A stretch of DNA of 64,000 bases from Chitinophaga tropicalis (lineage in GTDB: Bacteria; Bacteroidota; Bacteroidia; Chitinophagales; Chitinophagaceae). The DNA is taken from contig NZ_WRXN01000001.1 in assembly GCF_009758205.1 (NCBI RefSeq), positions 1,364,001 through 1,428,000 of the forward strand, in the 5' to 3' direction. Under the pieces are notes generated by a model. That model searched no databases, had not been told where the DNA came from, and worked only from the letters and a program-made list of their open reading frames with translations. Positions 17,075 to 25,727 of this stretch are shown here, piece by piece. How positions within the stretch are numbered: position 1 is the first letter of the stretch; each line of letters opens with the position of its first letter. The translations under genes and the position numbers were made by a program.

Positions 17075-17650
17075 ATGTATGATTTTCAACACAGTGGAGA
17101 TGATTTGATGCAAAGGGTAGCTGCGGGAGACGAAGCTGCCTTTGCGGAATTGTTTTACACCTACCACAACAGGGTAGGTGCCTTTGTGCTTGGATGGACC
17201 CGTTCCCAATCTATGACAGACGAGATTGTACAGGATGTTTTCATGAAGATCTGGACCCGGCGGGAAACCCTGCCCGTTATCAGGCAGATTGACAGCTATC
17301 TGTACATCCTGGCCCGGAATGAAGCCTTTAACTGCCTGCGGCAGCAGGCCAGGGAGAAGGTGAAACGGGAAAACTGGGAACAGGAGCAGGAAGCGCTGCC
17401 AGCAGGAACAGAAGAACAGGATTATACCCCGCTGATTGAAAAAGCCGTTTCCCTGTTACCCACTCAGCAAAGGAAAGTTTATCTGTTAAAACATCATCAT
17501 CATATGGCATATGCTGAAATAGGCAAGTATATGCATATCTCCCCCGAAACAGCCCGGAAACATCTTTCTGCCGCCCTTCGCTCCATTATTACCTATGTAA
17601 GGTCACATTTACACCTGATACTGGTTTTGATTATTTCTCTCAGGAAATAG
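17075..17650 (+). CDS. ECF RNA polymerase sigma factor (locus 1)
   Basis: Sigma-70 family, ECF subgroup of SusC/SusD loci, 191 residues. Region 2 is GDEAAFAELFYTYHNRV through DEIVQDVFMKIWTRRE; region 4 is LIEKAVSLLPTQQRKVYLL and the helix-turn-helix YAEIGKYMHISPETARKHL. A hydrophobic C-terminus (HLILVLIISLRK) is typical for this Bacteroidota group. It directly precedes a FecR-type anti-sigma gene and a SusC with STN domain, the standard signalling cascade that turns on the transporter genes when the glycan is bound. Confidence 0.93.
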   Translation: MYDFQHSGDDLMQRVAAGDEAAFAELFYTYHNRVGAFVLGWTRSQSMTDEIVQDVFMKIWTRRETLPVIRQIDSYLYILARNEAFNCLRQQAREKVKRENWEQEQEALPAGTEEQDYTPLIEKAVSLLPTQQRKVYLLKHHHHMAYAEIGKYMHISPETARKHLSAALRSIITYVRSHLHLILVLIISLRK

Positions 17651-17761
17651 CTTTTAAAGAACCAGGAACTCTCCTTCTCAAAAAAAAGTTAAAAAAATTT
17701 CTTCCCCCACTACCCGGTTTCCATTTTTCTGGTGTCTTCTATTATAGACAACCAAAATTAC

Positions 17762-18919
17762 ATGTCCGATCAACACTTACATAACCTGATGCTCCGCTAT
17801 TATAAAGGAGCCACTACTCCCGAAGAGGAGGAGGAGCTGATGCAGCTGCTGGATAGTGGCAATGAGCAGGTTATAAAAGAGATCATGGACGCCATCTGGA
17901 AGGAAAATGAAAGCGCTACGCCCATTTATACACAGGAGCGGAGCCAGGAATTACTGAGAGAAATATTACCGGTACGGAAATTATCCGTCAGGAAAAATGT
18001 GATCCGGTGGAGCAGCGCAGCAGCTGTATTATTATTAATAGCAGCAGGAGGCTGGTGGTTGGCACAATCGCGGAAAGCTGCCGTAATAGGCAAACAGCAT
18101 AATAAGACAGAGGTAGTGCGTCCGGGGGGAAATAAGGCTACCCTTACCCTGGCAAACGGGGACGTAATAACCCTGGAGGACGCAGAAAACGGGGCATTAA
18201 GCACTCAGGGGGGCACTAAGATCATTAAGCTGAAAAGCGGTCAATTGGCCTACAACAGTGAGCAAGGGACGGCTGCCGGTGCGCCGGCAGCCCTTAATAC
18301 GCTTGCCACTCCCCGTGGCGGGCAGTACCAGGTCACCCTGCCTGATGGCACGGAAGTATGGCTCAATTCAGCCAGCAGTATCACTTTCCCTACAAAATTT
18401 ACCGGCAACGCCCGCGAAGTGCAGGTGAAAGGAGAAGCTTATTTTGAAGTGGCCGCCAATGCCAGACAGCCCTTCCTGGTTAAGACGGAAGGAATGGAAG
18501 TACAGGTACTGGGCACCAGCTTTAACCTGATGGCCTATTCAGATGAGAAAATAATCAGGACCACCCTGGTACAGGGAGCCGTGAGAGTGGCGAAAGACAA
18601 CAGGAATGTAGTCCTGCAGCCTGGTCAGCAGGCCCGGCTGGATGCAGATGGAGGCATGAAAGTGGTAAAGGCAGACCTTGAATCCACCCTGGCCTGGAAA
18701 AACGGACTTTTTACATTCAATGATGCTACTATAGAGGAAGTAATGCGGCAGATAAGCCGCTGGTACGATATGGAGGTTGTTTACCCGGAAGGCATTCCTC
18801 ATGACTTGTTCCGGGGTGAAATGTTCAGGAGCGAACAGATAACGTCTGTACTGAAAATACTGGAAGCAAGTGGGGTCAATTTCCGCGTAGAAGGAAGGAA
18901 GATTATAGTAAAACCATAA
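17762..18919 (+). CDS. FecR-family anti-sigma factor (locus 1)
   Basis: Inner-membrane signal transducer of 385 residues. A cytoplasmic N-terminal region (MLRYYKGATTPEEEEELMQLL) captures the sigma factor. One membrane helix (about 84-101, AAAVLLLIAAGGWWLA) leads to the periplasmic FecR domain (ATPRGGQYQVTLPDGTEVWLNSASSI, then KGEAYFEVA and VLGTSFNLMAY) and a C-terminal STN-contacting DUF4974 domain (FNDATIEEVMRQISRWYDMEV). A GTG at 17732 is in frame, but the ATG at 17762 matches the usual N-terminus. It follows its sigma factor by 111 bases. Confidence 0.93.
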   Translation: MSDQHLHNLMLRYYKGATTPEEEEELMQLLDSGNEQVIKEIMDAIWKENESATPIYTQERSQELLREILPVRKLSVRKNVIRWSSAAAVLLLIAAGGWWLAQSRKAAVIGKQHNKTEVVRPGGNKATLTLANGDVITLEDAENGALSTQGGTKIIKLKSGQLAYNSEQGTAAGAPAALNTLATPRGGQYQVTLPDGTEVWLNSASSITFPTKFTGNAREVQVKGEAYFEVAANARQPFLVKTEGMEVQVLGTSFNLMAYSDEKIIRTTLVQGAVRVAKDNRNVVLQPGQQARLDADGGMKVVKADLESTLAWKNGLFTFNDATIEEVMRQISRWYDMEVVYPEGIPHDLFRGEMFRSEQITSVLKILEASGVNFRVEGRKIIVKP

Positions 18920-19011
18920 CGGGGCGAACAAGAAGACAATTCAACCAAAATCAACAAATTACACGTGTATGATGAACAAATCACCTTGAAAAAGACTGCC
19001 CGTATACAACG

Positions 19012-19041
19012 AAAAAGAGGCGCTTGAGCCCGCCCCTTTTT
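19012..19041 (+). terminator. hairpin between fecR and susC (locus 1)
   Basis: AAAAAG/CTTTTT and GGCG/CGCC stems (19012-19022 with 19031-19041) separated by one A-C mismatch, 8-base loop, ending in Ts. It could end the sigma/fecR transcript and leave susC under a separate sigma-dependent promoter. Confidence 0.5.
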
Positions 19042-19103
19042 GTCAGGGCCGTTAAAAACAATCTGCTAAGGACTATTTCATTAAACCCAAACACTGCAAA
19101 GTT

Positions 19104-22100
19104 ATGCAATTGCATGATTATGTAAAGGCCCTTCCTATGTTCCGGCCTTTATCAGCCAAAAACGCAGCTTGCTGCACCGCAACCCGCGTCAGACCGCGTT
19201 CGTTGCCACGTAAAATATTTCTCGTTATGAAACTGACTGTTTTTCTGTTGACTGTCATCTTTCTCCAGGCAAATGCCACAGGATATGCTCAGAAGCTGAG
19301 CCTCTCCCTGAAGGACCGCCCGCTGGAAGATGCTTTCCGCGAAATCAAAAAGAAAACCGGCTATACCTTCTTCTATAAGCTGCAGATGCTGGAAGATGCC
19401 AGGAACGTAAACCTTCAGGTTGAAAATACTGACCTGGAAAAGGTACTGGACATAATATTTAAAGATCAGCCGCTCACCTATGAGCTGGTGAATAAAACAG
19501 TGGTGGTAAAAGCCAAAAAACATGGCAGTGGTGCGCTTATGGTGGTACAGCCTGAAGCCGCACCTGCACTGGTAATCTCCGGTAAAGTAACTGACGATAA
19601 AGGTAGTCCGCTGCCAGGTGTATCTGTACAGGTAAAAGGCACCTCAAAAGGTACACAGACCAATGGCAACGGTGAATATACCCTGAACGGAGTGGATGAT
19701 AAGGCTGTACTGGTATTTAGTTACATTGGTTTCCAGACAAAGGAGATTCCCGTAGAAGGACGCAGCAACATTGCTATAGCCCTGCAAACCGGCGCCCTGG
19801 GCCTGAGTGACGTTGTAGTAGTAGGTTACGGTAGCCAGAGCCGCAAAGAACTGACCAGCTCTGTAACCTCCGTAAAAAGTGAAGATCTGAACCGTGGTCC
19901 TATCAACGACCCTGCACAGCTGCTCCAGGGTAAAGTACCAGGTCTGAACGTAACAAACAGCGGCGATCCTAACAAAACCTCTACCATGATCCTGCGTGGC
20001 GCCTCTACCTTACGTACCGGCGCTGCCCAACAGCCTTTCTATGTAGTAGATGGTGTGCCTGGCGTAGATATCAGCCTGATAGCCCCTGACGATATCGCTT
20101 CTATCGATGTACTGAAAGATGCAGCAGCTACTTCCATTTATGGTACACGTGCTTCCAATGGTGTGATCATGGTTACTACCAAACGTGCTAAGAAAGGGAC
20201 AACGCAATTGTCCTACAGCGGTTATGTGGGCTTTGAAAAAGTAGCCAATAAGCTGAAGATGATGAACGGCGCACAGATCAGGGATTTTGTGAGTAAGAAC
20301 GGCCTGGCTTTTGATCCTGTAGACGATCAGAATGGAAATACCGACTGGCAGAAAGAAGTAGAACGTAATACAGGCATATCTCACAACCATAACGTTTCAG
20401 TAAGCGGCGGCACTGATAAAACAGTGTATAACGTAAGCCTGAACTACTTCAAGAAGCAGGGTATCATCAAAGGCACCCAGTCAGAACGTATTAACGGCCG
20501 CCTGTACCTTGAGCAGAAAGCGTTTGACGACAACCTGAAACTGGGCTTCTCCCTCAGCAACTCTGTTACCAATTCAGATAATATTCCTAACCTGCAGGTG
20601 ACAGAACTGACCACTGCAAGTAACTCTCCTGAAAACACCAATAAAGGATACCTCCTGGAAAACATGGTGAAATACCTGCCCACTGTACCTGTATACCAGG
20701 CAGACGGCAGCCTGACAGAGAACTTCAAAAGAGAGAAATATTTCAACCCGGTAGGTCTGCAGACCAATGCTTTCAGCAAGCTGCAAACCAAAGCAGTAGT
20801 AGCCAACGTAACTGCTGAACTGAAGCTGCCTTTCGGCTTTAAATACAACCTCAGCCTGGCCTGGCAGAATATCCAGAGAAACCAGGGTACTTATTATAAC
20901 AGCTATTACACTACCAATTACGGCAGCTTATTGCCTGTGGGAGCCGTTAATGGCCTGGCATATCGCTCCTCCTACCAGAATACCAATACTATCGCTGAAA
21001 ACTACCTTACCTACGACAAGAAACTGGGGCAACACTCTATTACCGCACTCATTGGCTACTCTTTCCAGGAAGATGGAAATGGAGACGGTTTCCAGAGCAA
21101 TAACTATAACTTCCCTTCAGATGCGCTGGGTTATTACGGCATAGGTCTGGGAAGCAACGGTGCTAATTTCCGTACAGACTGGGGAAATACTTATTATACC
21201 AAACTGCGCCTTATTTCTGACTATGCCCGTCTGAACTATAACTATGCCGGCAAATACTTCCTGCAGGCTACTGTTCGCCGTGACGGCTCTTCTGCCTTCG
21301 GTACACAGAACCAGTGGGGATACTTCCCTTCTGTATCAGCAGCATGGAATATTACAGAAGAAGGATTCATGAAAGGACAGGGTATTGCTGATGAACTGAA
21401 ACTGCGCGGTGGCTATGGCGTGACTGGTAACTCTCTCGGCTTCGATCCTTTCATTTCAAGACTGCAATATGGTACGGCCGGTTACTTCAATAATGCCGGC
21501 GCGTGGGTAACTGCTATCGGTCCTACCCAGAATGCTAACCCTGACCTGAAATGGGAAAAAACAGCGATGAGCAATATAGGTCTGGACTATTCATTACTGA
21601 ATGGTATGATTACCGGTACCATCGACGTATATAAGAAGAAGACATCAGACCTGATATGGAACTATCCTGTACCTACCACGCAATATCCTGTAGGTACACT
21701 TACTGCCAATGCTGGTGTGATGGTGAATAAAGGGATAGAGGTGACCATCAATGTAACGCCGGTTAAGAGCAAAGACTTCTCATGGACAAGCTCACTCAAC
21801 CTGGCGCATAACAAGAACCTGATCGAATCTATGTCTAATGAAAGGTTCAAGCTGGACTCTATTCCACTGATGCAGCCGGATGGTGGCGGACAAACAGGCG
21901 CCACATTACAGCTCATAAAATCAGGGCACCCGATTGGCCAGTTCTTCACCTTTAAATATGCCGGTAAAACCGCTGATGGTATCTCCCAGTTCTATAATGC
22001 AAAAGGAGAAGCTACTTCAAATGTCTCTTCACTGGTGAACGGAAGAGATTATTATTATGCAGGTAATGCACAGCCTAAGCTGCTGCTGGGATGGAACAAC

Positions 22101-22523
22101 TCTTTCACCTACAAACAGCTGTCCTTTAATTTCTTCTTCCGCTCTACCCTGGGCAACCAGATATTTAACGCTACACAGGCAGACCTGAACCGCCCTGCTA
22201 CAGCTGCTATCAACAACCTGCCGGTTTCTTCAGCTAACGAATCTGCTAAAGACGTTAATGCTTACAGGTATTCTTCCCGCTTCATTGAAAAAGGTGATTA
22301 CCTGCGTCTGGACAACGCTACTGTTGCATATACTTTTAAGAACATCTCCAAAAACTTCCGTTCTCTCAGGTTATATGTAAGCGGTAACAACCTGTTCACT
22401 ATTACAGGATATAAAGGTATTGACCCGGAAGTGAACCTGGGTGGTTTAACACCTGGTGTTGATGCAAACAACTTCTATCCAAAAACACGCACTGTCCTGG
22501 TAGGATTGAATGCTACGTTCTAA
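19104..22523 (+). CDS. SusC/RagA-type TonB-dependent outer-membrane transporter with STN domain (locus 1)
   Basis: Imports glycan fragments through the outer membrane with energy from TonB. Order: N-terminal extension and signal peptide (MKLTVFLLTVIFLQANATGYA), STN domain (about 60-140, KDRPLEDAFREIKKKTGYTFFY), carboxypeptidase-like beta domain (about 158-230, ISGKVTDDKGSPLPGVSV), TonB box and plug (SDVVVVGYGSQSRKELT, VVDGVPG, IEVLKD-like IDVLKDAAATSIYGTRASNG), then the beta barrel to the terminal Phe. The STN domain indicates signalling to the FecR protein. ATG 19227 (MKLTV) is an alternative start directly at the signal peptide. Confidence 0.95.
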   Translation: MQLHDYVKALPMFRPLSAKNAACCTATRVRPRSLPRKIFLVMKLTVFLLTVIFLQANATGYAQKLSLSLKDRPLEDAFREIKKKTGYTFFYKLQMLEDARNVNLQVENTDLEKVLDIIFKDQPLTYELVNKTVVVKAKKHGSGALMVVQPEAAPALVISGKVTDDKGSPLPGVSVQVKGTSKGTQTNGNGEYTLNGVDDKAVLVFSYIGFQTKEIPVEGRSNIAIALQTGALGLSDVVVVGYGSQSRKELTSSVTSVKSEDLNRGPINDPAQLLQGKVPGLNVTNSGDPNKTSTMILRGASTLRTGAAQQPFYVVDGVPGVDISLIAPDDIASIDVLKDAAATSIYGTRASNGVIMVTTKRAKKGTTQLSYSGYVGFEKVANKLKMMNGAQIRDFVSKNGLAFDPVDDQNGNTDWQKEVERNTGISHNHNVSVSGGTDKTVYNVSLNYFKKQGIIKGTQSERINGRLYLEQKAFDDNLKLGFSLSNSVTNSDNIPNLQVTELTTASNSPENTNKGYLLENMVKYLPTVPVYQADGSLTENFKREKYFNPVGLQTNAFSKLQTKAVVANVTAELKLPFGFKYNLSLAWQNIQRNQGTYYNSYYTTNYGSLLPVGAVNGLAYRSSYQNTNTIAENYLTYDKKLGQHSITALIGYSFQEDGNGDGFQSNNYNFPSDALGYYGIGLGSNGANFRTDWGNTYYTKLRLISDYARLNYNYAGKYFLQATVRRDGSSAFGTQNQWGYFPSVSAAWNITEEGFMKGQGIADELKLRGGYGVTGNSLGFDPFISRLQYGTAGYFNNAGAWVTAIGPTQNANPDLKWEKTAMSNIGLDYSLLNGMITGTIDVYKKKTSDLIWNYPVPTTQYPVGTLTANAGVMVNKGIEVTINVTPVKSKDFSWTSSLNLAHNKNLIESMSNERFKLDSIPLMQPDGGGQTGATLQLIKSGHPIGQFFTFKYAGKTADGISQFYNAKGEATSNVSSLVNGRDYYYAGNAQPKLLLGWNNSFTYKQLSFNFFFRSTLGNQIFNATQADLNRPATAAINNLPVSSANESAKDVNAYRYSSRFIEKGDYLRLDNATVAYTFKNISKNFRSLRLYVSGNNLFTITGYKGIDPEVNLGGLTPGVDANNFYPKTRTVLVGLNATF

Positions 22524-22542
22524 TTATTTAAAAGTATTGGTC

Positions 22543-24138
22543 ATGAATAAGGTACTTCGAAATATATTTTTCTCACTCCTGTCAGCAGGCTGTTTAAGCG
22601 CCTGTCACGACCTGGATGTGCCATTGGAAAGTAAACTGAACCCTTCCAACTTTCCACAGACGCAGTCACAGTTTATCCTGGCTTCCGGCCCTGTATATAC
22701 TGCATTTGGCAGCGCTACGCTGACAAGGGAATACTGGTTCCTGCAATCGCTCAGCACAGATGAATGTATACTTCCTGCCAGGGGCGGTAACTGGTTTGAT
22801 GGGGCCAACTATCAGCAGATGCACCTGCATACCTGGACGCCTGACAACGGTTGTGTAAACATGGGCTGGTCTTTGCTGACCACAACTATCAGTACCTGTA
22901 ACCAGGTGCTGTCTACTTTTGCTTCTTCACCGGTGGCGGCAGATCCGCAGATACTGGCGGAAGTAAAAACAATGCGTGCATTATCTTACTTCCTGATGAT
23001 GGACCTGTACGGTAATATTCCTGTAGTAACCACTTTCGGGGATACTGCACAGCCACGTACTACTAAAAGAGCAGATGTGTTCACCTTCCTGGAGAATGAG
23101 CTGAATACCGCATTGCCTAACTTAAGCACCACTGTGAACTCAAGCACTTACGGCCGCCCTACAAAATATGCCGCATTTGCTATCCTGGCAAAGATGTACC
23201 TGAATGCAAAAGTGTATACCGGTACTGAGCGGAACGCAGATGCTGTAAGAATGTGTGACAGCATCATTACTTCTGGTAAGTATGCGCTGGAAAGTGATTA
23301 TAAGGGCATGTTTGCTATTAACAACGGTCCCCAGATCAAAGAATTCATCTTTGCAGTACCCAACACTAATGCAGCTACAGCAAATTCGCAGACTAACGGC
23401 CAGTTCTTTGCCCGTTACTACCTGCACCGCGCGCTGAGAGCTAAATACAAGCTGCCTTTTACACCAAGCGGTGCTGTGAGCGTATTACCGGAATTCTACA
23501 GTTACTTCAATCAGCCGGGAGATGTGCGTAACAATATCTGGCTTACAGGAAAACAGTATGACTATAGCGGAAATCCTATTGTGATCTCCACTACCAATAT
23601 AGGATATGACGCCGCCTATTCCGGCGCCAACCCTACAGCGGCATACAATTATGAGCTGACATTTACGCCGAATATCGTGCTGACCAACGTGCCTAACTTT
23701 GATGCAGGTAATGATGAGAAGAGCTGGGCAGAAGGTTACCGCTGTATCAAGTTCTATCCTGACAGTACCTCTACTTCCAGGAACCAGGATAATGATTATC
23801 CTATCTTCCGTTATTCAGATATCCTGCTTACAAAAGCAGAGGCAATACAGCGTGGTGCTGCTGCCACTAACGGCCAGACCGCTTTATCGCTCCTAAATGA
23901 CTTGAGGGCTATCCGTAAAACTACAACATTGACAAGCGTAGACCTGGAAGCCATTTATGCAGAAAGGATGCGCGAGCTGGTATGGGAAGGCTGGAACCGT
24001 AACGATATGATCCGTTACGATAAGTTTGAAGGTTCATGGGGATATAAGACAAATGCAGATCCGAATCGCCGCCTTTACCCGATACCTACTTCAGCAAGGA
24101 CATTAAACCCCTTACTGGATCAGAATACCGGCTACTGA
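22543..24138 (+). CDS. SusD/RagB-family surface glycan-binding lipoprotein (locus 1)
   Basis: Partner that caps the SusC barrel and binds the substrate. MNKVLRNIFFSLLSAGCLSAC is a lipoprotein signal with lipobox LSAC, which sets the start at 22543 rather than 22510 inside susC. TPR-like helices follow (VKTMRALSYFLMMDLYGNIPVV, FLENELNTALPNL), and the conserved C-terminal SusD domain reads FRYSDILLTKAEAIQRG, RMRELVWEGWNRNDMIRYDKF and LYPIPTSARTLNPLLDQNTGY. 531 residues. It starts 19 bases after susC and is followed by a strong terminator. Confidence 0.95.
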   Translation: MNKVLRNIFFSLLSAGCLSACHDLDVPLESKLNPSNFPQTQSQFILASGPVYTAFGSATLTREYWFLQSLSTDECILPARGGNWFDGANYQQMHLHTWTPDNGCVNMGWSLLTTTISTCNQVLSTFASSPVAADPQILAEVKTMRALSYFLMMDLYGNIPVVTTFGDTAQPRTTKRADVFTFLENELNTALPNLSTTVNSSTYGRPTKYAAFAILAKMYLNAKVYTGTERNADAVRMCDSIITSGKYALESDYKGMFAINNGPQIKEFIFAVPNTNAATANSQTNGQFFARYYLHRALRAKYKLPFTPSGAVSVLPEFYSYFNQPGDVRNNIWLTGKQYDYSGNPIVISTTNIGYDAAYSGANPTAAYNYELTFTPNIVLTNVPNFDAGNDEKSWAEGYRCIKFYPDSTSTSRNQDNDYPIFRYSDILLTKAEAIQRGAAATNGQTALSLLNDLRAIRKTTTLTSVDLEAIYAERMRELVWEGWNRNDMIRYDKFEGSWGYKTNADPNRRLYPIPTSARTLNPLLDQNTGY

Positions 24139-24171
24139 TTCCAGCTGGCCGCAAACCAGCAAGCTCCTATC

Positions 24172-24210
24172 AAAAAAATTGCTTTTGCCGGGGGCAAAAG
24201 CAATTTTTTT
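24172..24210 (+). terminator. terminator after susD (locus 1)
   Basis: 18-bp perfect stem (24172-24189 with 24193-24210), loop GGG, A and T flanks. It splits susCD from the enzyme genes. Confidence 0.9.
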
Positions 24211-24356
24211 GAATAATCAGACCAGCCGGCATCAGAAAAAATTCAAATCGGTTCGAAAGAATATGCTGCCCTGAAAATACTAAGAGTGCTACTCTGCCTA
24301 AAAAAGCATACATTTATGTGTTTTTAAGACACTTATTCCACGAAACCTTTTTTATC

Positions 24357-25724
24357 ATGCAATTTATACGTTCTGTCGCGATCCTTTTTTGTTGTTTTGC
24401 CGGGCATGTTGCCATAGGTCAGATTGCTGCCACACCACCTATGGGCTGGAATAGTTATAACAGCTTTGGCGGCGCGGTACATGAAGATGAAGTAAAGGCT
24501 AATGCAGACTACATGGCAAAATACCTGAAACCTTACGGATGGGAGTATGTCGTGGTGGATTACTGCTGGTATTATCCGCATCCTCCATTAGCAAAGGTCT
24601 CAAATGCACCGCAGTTCCAGCTGGAAGACGGAGCATATGTACCCTGGTGCTCTATGGATGAATACGGAAGACTGACACCTGATGTATCTAAATTCCCTTC
24701 TGCTAAAGATGGTAACGGCTTTAAACCACTGGCAGATTATGTACATTCTCTCGGACTGAAATTCGGTATCCATATTATGAGAGGCATACCCCGTCAGGCT
24801 GTATGGGCCAATACAAAGATACCGGGCACTACTGCAACCGCTGCAGCCGTTGCCGATAAAGCTTCCATCTGTCCCTGGCTGAACCACATGTACGGCCTGG
24901 ACATGACAAAAGAAGGAGCACAGGAATATTACAATTCACTGATAGATCTGTATGCTTCCTGGGGAGTCGATTATATTAAGATGGACGATATGACGGCTGA
25001 TGCCAAAGTACGGGAATACCATCAGGCAGAAGCTGAAGCCATCCACAAAGCTATAGTGCGGAATGGCAGGCCTATTGTACTGAGCCTGTCGCCCAAACAC
25101 CTGATCAAAGAGGTGGCAAACATAAAGGCCAATTCCAACCTGTCCCGTATTTCTGACGACTTCTGGGATAGCTGGAAACAGCTGAAAAGCCAGTTTGATC
25201 ATTGTGCCGAATGGATGGGAGTAGGTGCGCCAGGCTACTGGCCGGATGCTGACATGCTGCAATTCGGTAAAGTATCCAAACGCGGGCCAGTACTACAGGA
25301 ACGTTATTCCCGTTTTACAGAGGATGAACAGCTTACACATATGACACTCTGGTGCATGTTCCGTTCTCCTTTAATGATGGGAGGAAACATGCCGGAGAAC
25401 ACAGCGTTTGTAAAACAGCTGCTCACCAACAAAGACGTACTGGACATAGATCAGCATAGCATCAACAACCGTCAGCTATACCGTAAGGAAGAACTGGTGG
25501 TATGGGTTTCACAAATGCCGGAAACGGGCGACTGGAACATCGCATTCTTCAACCTGAACGACACCGCAAAAGAAGTAAGTCTCAACTTTGCAGACCTGGG
25601 CCTTAAGGGCGGCTGGAAAGCAAAAAATATCTGGACACAGCAGGCAATGGGTACTGCTAAGAACAGTTTTAAACAGGAGGTAAAGCCTCACGGAACATTG
25701 TTGTTCCGCTTATCAAAGAAATAA
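24357..25724 (+). CDS. glycoside hydrolase family 27 alpha-galactosidase (secreted)
   Basis: Retaining exo-enzyme that removes terminal alpha-linked galactose. The signal peptide MQFIRSVAILFCCFAGHVAIG argues for the ATG at 24357 (455 aa). The barrel begins with the family hallmark TPPMGWNSYNSFGG. The nucleophile Asp200 lies in WGVDYIKMDD, and the acid/base Asp257 or Asp258 in SRISDDFWDSW. MMGGNMP near residue 345 and a C-terminal beta domain (NIAFFNLNDTAKEVSL) complete it. Some GH27 members act on alpha-GalNAc or beta-L-arabinopyranose instead. It lies 3 bases before the GH89 gene, in one operon. Confidence 0.9.
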   Translation: MQFIRSVAILFCCFAGHVAIGQIAATPPMGWNSYNSFGGAVHEDEVKANADYMAKYLKPYGWEYVVVDYCWYYPHPPLAKVSNAPQFQLEDGAYVPWCSMDEYGRLTPDVSKFPSAKDGNGFKPLADYVHSLGLKFGIHIMRGIPRQAVWANTKIPGTTATAAAVADKASICPWLNHMYGLDMTKEGAQEYYNSLIDLYASWGVDYIKMDDMTADAKVREYHQAEAEAIHKAIVRNGRPIVLSLSPKHLIKEVANIKANSNLSRISDDFWDSWKQLKSQFDHCAEWMGVGAPGYWPDADMLQFGKVSKRGPVLQERYSRFTEDEQLTHMTLWCMFRSPLMMGGNMPENTAFVKQLLTNKDVLDIDQHSINNRQLYRKEELVVWVSQMPETGDWNIAFFNLNDTAKEVSLNFADLGLKGGWKAKNIWTQQAMGTAKNSFKQEVKPHGTLLFRLSKK

Positions 25725-25727
25725 AAG

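Noticed and set aside
18961..19103. Short RNA gene between fecR and susC
   Set aside because: Only one imperfect hairpin is visible and no promoter consensus; a terminator explains it.
22510..22542. Upstream start for susD inside susC
   Set aside because: It would put 11 residues before the lipoprotein signal; the ATG at 22543 fits the lipobox.
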